Shown piece after piece: positions 1 to 3,517 of a stretch of 5,127 bases of DNA (position 1 is the stretch's first letter; each line of letters starts with the position of its first letter). Origin of the DNA: an uncultured Oscillospiraceae bacterium (GTDB lineage: Bacteria; Bacillota; Clostridia; Oscillospirales; Acutalibacteraceae); assembly GCA_900552985.1 (NCBI GenBank), contig USBP01000135.1, positions 1-5,127 of the forward strand, in the 5' to 3' direction. The translations under genes and the position numbers were made by a program. The notes beneath the pieces are model-generated. The model had not been told where the DNA came from. It did no database searches and saw nothing but the letters and a program-made list of their open reading frames with translations.

Positions 1-247
1 CGCGCAAAGGCTGCTGCCGCTGCTTGAGAAAGAGGAACTGGCGGTTTTCAAGCGAGGACGCAATGCACACCCGGGGCATATCCCCAAAAACGCTTCACAC
101 AGGGATTACCACGCGGCCACGGGGCTGGAGGCGTTGATTGGATATCTCTATCTCATGGGCAGGGCGCAGCGCCTTCAGCAGCTTCTCGCCCTCTCGCAGG
201 CGGGGGAGGACCCCTCTGATACATCGCAAACGGACGCAGCTATTTGA
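1..247 (+). CDS. mrnC: Mini-ribonuclease III, C-terminal part (partial at left edge)
   Basis: Reading from base 2, the last 81 codons of a gene are open and end in TGA at 245-247. The translation contains KRGRNAH, then HIPKNASHRDYHAATG, then LEALIGYLYLMGR. These match the conserved C-terminal half of Mini-RNase III, the RNase III-like enzyme without a dsRNA-binding domain that matures 23S rRNA in Bacillota (family knowledge). The basic RGRNA segment and the tyrosine-rich helix before the FEALLGY-like segment are diagnostic. The N-terminal half with the catalytic acidic residues lies outside the window, so activity cannot be judged. After the core there is an acidic, polar tail of roughly 20 residues ending DTSQTDAAI, which seems longer than usual. 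In Bacillota this gene often follows cysS, which would lie to the left. The next gene starts 32 bp after the stop, suggesting one transcript. Confidence 0.9.
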   Translation, partial: AQRLLPLLEKEELAVFKRGRNAHPGHIPKNASHRDYHAATGLEALIGYLYLMGRAQRLQQLLALSQAGEDPSDTSQTDAAI

Positions 248-279
248 GCCCAAAATATGGAGGAAAAGGAGCGTGCGAA

Positions 280-1242
280 ATGGAAAATCAAATGCAGCAA
301 CAACCGCAGCCGCATGAGGAGGTGGGCGCGGTAGCCAAAAAGCGGCCGGAGCCCCGGGCTTTTGGCAGCCCGCGCAAGCGCGGCAGCAGAGTGCGTGAGC
401 GTTTTATCGACGTGCTTTTATGGATCGTTGGCTGCCTGCTGTATGCGGTTGCGATGAATGTGTTCAATGTGCCGAACCACATTGCCCCCGGTGGGGTCAG
501 CGGCTTGGCAACGCTTTTAAACTACCTGATTCACACGCCCGTCGGCGTGATGGTGCTGGTAATCAACATCCCCATTTTTCTGGTGGCATGGCGGTTTCTC
601 GGGTGGCGTTTTTTGCTCAACTCCATGATCGTGACGGTGCTGCTCTCCGTCTCGATCGATGTGACGGCGCTCTTTTTGCCCGCTTATCAGGGGGATCGTC
701 TTCTGGCGGCTCTGTTTGGCGGCGTCCTCTCCGGAGCCGGGATGGCGCTGATTTTCATCCGGGGTGCTACAACGGGCGGCGTGGATATCATCAGTCGTCT
801 GCTGCGCCAAAAATGGCCGCATCTCCCAATGGGGCAGCTCATTATGTTCTGCGACCTTGTGGTGGTTGTGGCGGCCTGGCTTGTCTATGGCAATATGGAG
901 AGCGCTCTGTATGCCACAATCGTCATTTTTGTCAGTGGTCAGGTGATCGATCATATCATGTATGGCACTGGCAACGGCAAAATGCTTTTTGTTGTAACGA
1001 CCCATGCCAGGGAGATTGCCGGAGCCGTGACAAAGGAGATGCACCGCGGCGTGAGCATCCTCCCGGTTCGCGGCGGCTATACGGGAGAGGATAAAAATAT
1101 GCTGATCTGCGCAGTGCGCAGCAGCGAGGTCGCCCGGCTGGGCCGCATCATTCGCCGGATTGATCCCGCCCCCTTTATCGTTGTGGCCGAAGCCGGTGAA
1201 ATCCTCGGCGAGGGCTTTAAAATGGGAGAGGATCCTGTGTAA
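280..1242 (+). CDS. YitT family membrane protein (DUF161 + C-terminal DUF2179)
   Basis: A 320-residue protein. ATG at 280 is chosen because AAGGAG (266-271) sits 8 nt upstream, with GGAGG just before it; the in-frame TTG at 244 overlaps the previous stop and has no such site. Residues 1-40 form a polar, Gln/Pro- then Lys/Arg-rich tail, probably cytoplasmic. About six hydrophobic segments follow, near 43-63, 87-105, 112-134, 141-161, 184-203 and 206-222. Family signatures are visible: NVPNHIAPGGVSGLA (62-76) and GATTGGVDI (162-170). The C-terminal soluble domain (about 236-313) carries RGVSILPVRGGYTG, the IRRIDPAPFIVV segment and a GEGF end, which is the DUF2179 pattern. YitT proteins are integral cytoplasmic-membrane proteins of unsettled function, sometimes proposed as transporters; no substrate can be assigned. 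Probably co-transcribed with mrnC. The long basic N-terminal tail is the only oddity. Confidence 0.92.
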   Translation: MENQMQQQPQPHEEVGAVAKKRPEPRAFGSPRKRGSRVRERFIDVLLWIVGCLLYAVAMNVFNVPNHIAPGGVSGLATLLNYLIHTPVGVMVLVINIPIFLVAWRFLGWRFLLNSMIVTVLLSVSIDVTALFLPAYQGDRLLAALFGGVLSGAGMALIFIRGATTGGVDIISRLLRQKWPHLPMGQLIMFCDLVVVVAAWLVYGNMESALYATIVIFVSGQVIDHIMYGTGNGKMLFVVTTHAREIAGAVTKEMHRGVSILPVRGGYTGEDKNMLICAVRSSEVARLGRIIRRIDPAPFIVVAEAGEILGEGFKMGEDPV

Positions 1243-1263
1243 AGGATAAACGGCCTGTGCACA

Positions 1264-1309
1264 TGGAGTTGACCAGTTGCGTATCAAAGCCGGAGGAACT
1301 CCACGCAAC
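1264..1309 (+). other. Possible H-type pseudoknot in the 5' leader of the flavoprotein gene
   Basis: Two perfect 7-bp inverted repeats interlock here. TGGAGTT (1264-1270) can pair with AACTCCA (1297-1303). GTTGCGT (1276-1282), inside the loop of the first, can pair with ACGCAAC (1303-1309) just beyond it. They share only A1303, so both can form together as a pseudoknot. The element lies 22 nt after the yitT-like stop and about 94 nt before the next start. The pairing is seen directly; that the RNA folds this way, or that it matters, is inference. Seven-base matches arise by chance at moderate frequency in 160 nt. Confidence 0.35.
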
Positions 1310-1356
1310 CCAGGCGCAGGAATGAACCGGAACAAAAGACAAAAGCAGCGAATGGA

Positions 1357-1396
1357 GGGGGAACAATCGCCTTCCCCCGGCTGCGATGCGGGGGAG
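1357..1396 (+). promoter_or_regulatory. Candidate bistable RNA switch covering a ribosome binding site
   Basis: The central strand TTCCCCC (1372-1378) has two alternative partners. Upstream, GGGGGAA (1357-1363) gives a perfect 7-bp hairpin with an 8-nt loop. Downstream, TTCCCCCG (1372-1379) pairs with CGGGGGAG (1389-1396), 7 Watson-Crick pairs plus one G-U, with a 9-nt loop. The downstream helix contains the GGGGAG ribosome binding site of the gene starting at 1403. The two hairpins cannot coexist: one exposes the site, the other buries it. This is the layout of a translational switch or of an RNA answering a ligand, protein or transcription rate. No known riboswitch class is recognised and no ligand can be proposed. 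Confidence 0.45.
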
Positions 1397-1402
1397 AGGA
1401 AA

Positions 1403-1873
1403 ATGCGCAGGAAAGATAGAGAAGTAACGGATACGGCACGGATTCTGGAACTCATACGGCGCTGTGAGGTATGCCGGGTGGCAATGTTTGACGAGACATA
1501 CCCCTACATTGTGCCGATGAATTTCGGCATGAGCAGGGAAGGGGAGCCGCTTGCGCTCTATTTCCACTGCGCCCCGGCAGGGAAAAAGCTTGAGCTGATG
1601 CAGCGAAACGGCCTTGTCAGTTTTGAGATGGACTGCACGCGCCGGCTGGTGACAGGCGCGCGGGCCTGCGATACCTCAATGGAGTATGAAAGCGTATGCG
1701 GCTGTGGGCATCTGGAGCGCTGCGGCGCGCAGGAGAAGGAATATGGCCTCGCCCGTATTATGGCGCACTATTGTGGGGAAAAGGCCTATGCCTTTGACAG
1801 GGCCGTGCTGGAGAAAACAGTCGTGCTTCGTTTGGCTGTGCATGCGGTGACTGCAAAGACAAATATTGGTTAA
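1403..1873 (+). CDS. NimA-like pyridoxamine 5'-phosphate oxidase-family flavin-binding protein
   Basis: A 156-residue protein, the usual size for this family. The reading frame stays open upstream to about 1277, but ATG 1403 is chosen because MRRKDREVTD is the typical N-terminus of the family, GGGGAG (1391-1396) lies 6 nt before it, and the upstream translation does not look like protein. Recognisable segments are CEVCRVAM (21-28), YPYIVPMNFGM (33-43), LYFHCAPAGKKLELMQRN (52-69), EYESVCGCGHLE (94-105) and the closing VVLRLAVHAVTAK (140-152). The fold is a split beta-barrel that binds FMN or another flavin; relatives include nitroimidazole-resistance NimA proteins. Reaction and substrate of this member are unknown, and nitroimidazole resistance should not be assumed. 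Nine cysteines in 156 residues is high, with pairs at 21/24 and 99/101, so metal or redox use is possible but unproven. The ribosome binding site may be controlled by the hairpins just upstream. Confidence 0.88.
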   Translation: MRRKDREVTDTARILELIRRCEVCRVAMFDETYPYIVPMNFGMSREGEPLALYFHCAPAGKKLELMQRNGLVSFEMDCTRRLVTGARACDTSMEYESVCGCGHLERCGAQEKEYGLARIMAHYCGEKAYAFDRAVLEKTVVLRLAVHAVTAKTNIG

Positions 1874-1874
1874 G

Positions 1875-1952
1875 GATTAGAAAAAGGAGAGCTAAACTGC
1901 GGAGCTTCAGGCGCTTTCTGCACTTTTATTCAAAAAACGCAGAAAGCTAATC
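1875..1952 (+). other. Foldable inverted-repeat region with an orphan Shine-Dalgarno-like sequence
   Basis: GATTAG (1875-1880) is complementary to CTAATC (1947-1952). Between them is an arm of 8-9 bp, GCTTTCTGC (1913-1921) with GCAGAAAGC (1939-1947), and a short AGCT/AGCT helix (1890-1893 with 1903-1906). Together they could make a three-way junction. AAAAAGGAG (1881-1889) resembles a ribosome binding site, but no ATG, GTG or TTG follows at a suitable distance. No T-run follows the long arm, so it is not a classical terminator, though it may mark the 3' end of the preceding transcript. From 1953 to 2006 I see nothing except a short ATTTC/GAAAT repeat (1986-1990 with 1997-2001). Confidence 0.35.
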
Positions 1953-2006
1953 AGATGACAGCCCTTGTACACTGATGCTATCCGTATTTCATGTCCGAAA
2001 TCCCGC

Positions 2007-2035
2007 TTGACAACGCAGCGCGGGGATGGTAGGAT
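2007..2035 (+). promoter_or_regulatory. Housekeeping (sigma-A type) promoter for the T-box leader
   Basis: A perfect -35 TTGACA (2007-2012) is followed after exactly 17 nt by the -10 TAGGAT (2030-2035), which matches TATAAT at four of six positions. An extended -10 TG lies at 2027-2028. Transcription should start near 2040-2043, about 20 nt before the first helix of the T-box. Position and quality together make this the promoter of the leader RNA. No operator is evident, in keeping with control by attenuation rather than at initiation. Confidence 0.8.
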
Positions 2036-2186
2036 AAGAACTGTCCATATGTGGAAAATGGTGAGGGAGAGCGCCTGCTTTGTTGCGAGCGGCCTTGCAG
2101 AGAGCATCTGAAACAGCTGAGATCGGATGCAGGCTGTGAAAAGTGGGTGTACCACTCCTGAATGCCGGTCGAAAAGCGGCGCTGCC

Positions 2187-2221
2187 GCGTTAAGGCGGGC
2201 CGTACACGCTGCGTTAAGGCG
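2187..2221 (+). repeat. Short direct repeat inside the T-box leader
   Basis: GCGTTAAGGCG occurs at 2187-2197 and again at 2211-2221, period 24. Including the preceding CGCTG, the copies match over about 15 bases with a 3-nt insertion in the first. The repeat lies in the variable region between stems I and III, where stem II elements form; a nearby GCGGC/GCCGC hairpin (2176-2180/2184-2188) is probably one of them. It may be a small tandem duplication or chance similarity. Confidence 0.6.
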
Positions 2222-2252
2222 TTTTGAGCGGCGGTGCTTTGTCACCGCAAGC

Positions 2253-2287
2253 AGGGTGGAACCGTGGAGCAAAAAAGCTTCATCCCT
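2253..2287 (+). promoter_or_regulatory. T-box antiterminator helix
   Basis: AGGG (2253-2256) pairs with CCCT (2284-2287), leaving the canonical 7-nt bulge TGGAACC (2257-2263). Then GTGGAGC (2264-2270) pairs with GCTTCAT (2277-2283), with two G-U pairs, closed by a loop of six A (2271-2276). The bulge captures the NCCA end of uncharged tRNA. The 3' strand (2277-2287) is also the 5' strand of the terminator, so the two structures exclude each other. Confidence 0.9.
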
Positions 2288-2311
2288 CTTCATGAGGGAT
2301 GAAGCTTTTTT
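2271..2311 (+). terminator. Intrinsic terminator of the T-box, probably bidirectional
   Basis: A perfect 18-bp inverted repeat: A6-GCTTCATCCCTC (2271-2288) against GAGGGATGAAGC-T6 (2294-2311), with a 5-nt loop. The run of T at 2306-2311 makes it a classical Rho-independent terminator on the plus strand. The matching A run at 2271-2276 supplies a U-run on the minus strand, so it can also end transcription of the minus-strand small ORF, whose stop codon is 20 bp away at 2332. Confidence 0.95.
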
Positions 2312-2331
2312 AATCCCCTGACGTGCCGGCT

Positions 2332-2493
2332 TTATCTTCTGCGGCCATGCGTTTCGCCGAGATACTTGAACAGCAGTTCCTCCTCCAGCGGAAGATTAGC
2401 AGGATTCCTGCGGAAAGAGACGGCCTTATCCTGGCTCAGGGCCATCCCCATCCCCAAACGGTTGAAAAACCATTGGATTGGTTGCGTGCGCAT
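2332..2493 (-). CDS. Small hypothetical protein, 53 residues, antisense to T-box readthrough
   Basis: On the minus strand, ATG at 2493-2491 opens a 53-codon frame ending in TAA at 2334-2332. GGAGGG lies 8 nt upstream of the start, an excellent ribosome binding site and the main reason to believe the gene. The frame stays open 20 codons further up to 2553, but that start lacks such a site. The protein begins MRTQPIQWFFNRLGMGMALS, continues QDKAVSFRRNPANLPLEEEL, and ends with a basic HGRRR tail. There is no signal peptide or clear membrane helix; it looks like a small soluble, partly amphipathic protein. The WFF-N-RLGMG-MALSQ start faintly recalls other small cytoplasmic proteins of Bacillota, a recollection rather than a match. 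Function unknown. It is divergent from the AraC-type gene, and its 3' end abuts the shared terminator. The predicted product could be spurious, but codon use looks genuine. Confidence 0.68.
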   Translation of the reverse strand: MRTQPIQWFFNRLGMGMALSQDKAVSFRRNPANLPLEEELLFKYLGETHGRRR

Positions 2494-2513
2494 GTTCGGA
2501 TCCCTCCGTGAAC
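2494..2513 (-). promoter_or_regulatory. Hairpin enclosing the ribosome binding site of the small ORF
   Basis: Read on the minus strand, GTTC (2513-2510) pairs with GAAC (2497-2494), and GGA pairs with TCC inside it after a 2-nt AC bulge. The loop is GGGA, a GNRA-type tetraloop. The GGAGGG ribosome binding site forms part of the stem and loop, and the start codon follows the last paired base directly. A seven-pair hairpin here could limit translation initiation. The pairing is visible; a regulatory role is inferred. Confidence 0.4.
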
Positions 2514-2649
2514 GATGATTTGGCAGCAGGCTGTTTTCTGGCTCCTGCTCCATGGCTTCAGTTTACACCTTTTTGTCAGGGAATCCATGCAAAAAGCGGT
2601 ATGGTTTATATACATTCCGGAAAGACGGACAAAAGAAAGGCGGGGTCTT
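2514..2649. promoter_or_regulatory. Divergent intergenic region between the small ORF and the AraC-type gene
   Basis: This stretch should hold promoters for both divergent genes. On the plus strand the best candidate is a TG-extended -10 (TG at 2602-2603, TTTATA at 2605-2610) within an AT-rich TATATACATT patch, without a good -35, as is common for activator-dependent promoters. A palindrome TTCCGGAA (2615-2622) follows. On the minus strand TTGCAT (2592-2587) and TGTAAA (2567-2562) are 19 nt apart, a poor match. AGCAGG (2524-2529) and CCTGCT (2544-2549) form a 6-bp inverted repeat. None is convincing alone. The alternative araC starts at 2515 and 2587 lie in this region. Confidence 0.35.
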
Positions 2650-3486
2650 GTGAAAGAAAATGAAAGCACCGGCTTTCGTGGTTCAAGCTGTGTGTTTCTG
2701 CCGCGTTTGCTGGAGGCTGGCGTATATACGTCGGAGCGCCCGGCAGGGGCTGAGGGCGCCGTTTGGCATACCGGCCGGCCCAAGGCGGACTATTTTCTCT
2801 TTCATTGCATGGATGGGATCTGCGAGGCTTATGTCCGGGAGAGAGCGTTTCTCCTGAAAACGGGCTGTGTGCTGTTGCTGCCCGGAAATCAGAGCGTAGA
2901 GATCCCTGTGGAGCAGGGGCAGCGTTTTACCGCCCTGCGTTTACGCTGCGAGAAGGGAAAGCCGCCCTTGCAGGCGGAGGTGGTGTACGCTGTGCCGGGC
3001 GTCCGTATGGAGGAGCTGTTTTATGAAGCGCTGGAGGAGGCGTCCGGCGCGGACGGCGAGCCGCCGCGTGCGCAGTTGGATCTGTATTTGTCGCTGCTGC
3101 TCAGCGAATGGGCGGCGCGGGCCGGCCCGGATGGCCGCAAAGGCATTCCCTCCATCTATGAAGGGGATATCCGCAGGGCGATCGCCTATTTGACAGAGCA
3201 TATGGATGAAAAAATTCAGATGTCCGCTTTGGCGAGACAGTTGAATCTGTCCGAGCGGAATTTCCGTAAGCTTTTTACAGAGCAGATGGGCGTTTCTCCT
3301 AAGGCTTATCTGCAAACGGCTCGCCTCGGGCGGGCGAAAGAGCTTTTGCGTATGCGGACAATGAGCATCCACGAGATTTCTGAAGCGGTGGGATATTATT
3401 CGCAATTCCAGTTCAGCCGCGATTTTAAAAAGGAGTTTGGCTTGACGCCTACTGAATATCGCGGCGGGAAAAGGCTTTTTAAATAA
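2650..3486 (+). CDS. AraC family transcriptional regulator
   Basis: From GTG 2650 the protein has 278 residues, normal for the family. Residues about 40-100 look like the beta-rich AraC-type sensor domain (ADYFLFHCMDGICEAY, then TGCVLLLPGNQSVEIP). Residues 174-272 form the paired helix-turn-helix DNA-binding domain: first HTH IQMSALARQLNLSERNFRKL (189-208), second SIHEISEAVGYYSQFQFSRD (239-258), then the GLTPTEYR signature (264-271). Start choice is uncertain: ATG 2587 and ATG 2515 are in frame but would add a stretch reading like promoter DNA and giving atypical protein. GTG 2650 has AAAGG 9 nt upstream. The effector is unknown. thrS begins 31 bp after the stop, so readthrough into thrS is likely. 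The gene lies downstream of the threonine T-box and divergent from the small ORF, which it may control, as such regulators often act on a divergent neighbour. Confidence 0.9.
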   Translation: MKENESTGFRGSSCVFLPRLLEAGVYTSERPAGAEGAVWHTGRPKADYFLFHCMDGICEAYVRERAFLLKTGCVLLLPGNQSVEIPVEQGQRFTALRLRCEKGKPPLQAEVVYAVPGVRMEELFYEALEEASGADGEPPRAQLDLYLSLLLSEWAARAGPDGRKGIPSIYEGDIRRAIAYLTEHMDEKIQMSALARQLNLSERNFRKLFTEQMGVSPKAYLQTARLGRAKELLRMRTMSIHEISEAVGYYSQFQFSRDFKKEFGLTPTEYRGGKRLFK

Positions 3487-3517
3487 ATGAGAGTATGAAG
3501 CAGGAGGTTTTGTCATA

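Larger units (their letters stand above)
2043..2311 (+). promoter_or_regulatory. Threonine T-box riboswitch (thrS leader)
   Basis: A complete T-box leader, which senses uncharged tRNA and permits readthrough when the amino acid is scarce. Stem I spans about 2060-2166. Its base GGT/GCC and GGGAG (2065-2069)/CTCCT (2155-2159) flank GA-rich bases fitting a kink-turn. Above the specifier loop, CCTGCTTT (2074-2081) pairs with AAAGTGGG (2140-2147). AGAGA (2099-2103) and GCATC/GATGC (2104-2108/2126-2130) form the distal part. The specifier reads ACC (2151-2153), followed by a purine: threonine, read by a GGU anticodon. Stem III is GCGGTG/CACCGC (2231-2236/2243-2248). The T-box motif AGGGTGGAACCGTG (2253-2266) deviates from consensus at one base. 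Its bulge TGGA predicts a tRNA with U at discriminator position 73. The distant thrS agrees with the specifier. Exact start and upper stem I pairing are approximate. Confidence 0.93.

Noticed and set aside
420..1094. 224-codon plus-strand frame overlapping the YitT-like gene
   Set aside because: An alternative-frame shadow, Cys/Arg/Gly-rich with no family motif; the overlapping frame shows clear membrane segments and conserved motifs.
1256..1263. 8-bp palindrome TGTGCACA after the YitT-like gene
   Set aside because: Short, isolated, without a T-run; easily chance and not a terminator.
1269..1292. TTGACC as a possible -35 for the flavoprotein gene
   Set aside because: No acceptable -10 is found 16-18 nt downstream.
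1277..1402. N-terminal extension of the flavoprotein (TTG 1277, ATG 1322 or ATG 1352)
   Set aside because: The added residues are low-complexity and unlike the family N-terminus, the upstream starts lack well-spaced ribosome binding sites, and ATG 1403 has one and begins with the typical MRRKDRE.
517..1455. 312-codon open frame on the minus strand
   Set aside because: It lies antisense to the YitT-like gene and the next leader, has a His/Gln/Arg-rich composition with no recognisable domain, and reflects the GC bias of the real gene opposite.
1913..1947. Classical terminator for the flavoprotein gene
   Set aside because: The 9-bp stem has a 17-nt loop and is followed by TAATCAGATG, not a T-run, so it is reported only as a structured region.
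1907..2293. 128-codon minus-strand frame across the T-box region
   Set aside because: It overlaps a promoter and T-box leader whose base-pairing explains the sequence; the translation has no recognisable features.
2127..2321. 64-codon plus-strand frame within the T-box
   Set aside because: Runs through stem I, the T-box motif and the terminator; no ribosome binding site before it.
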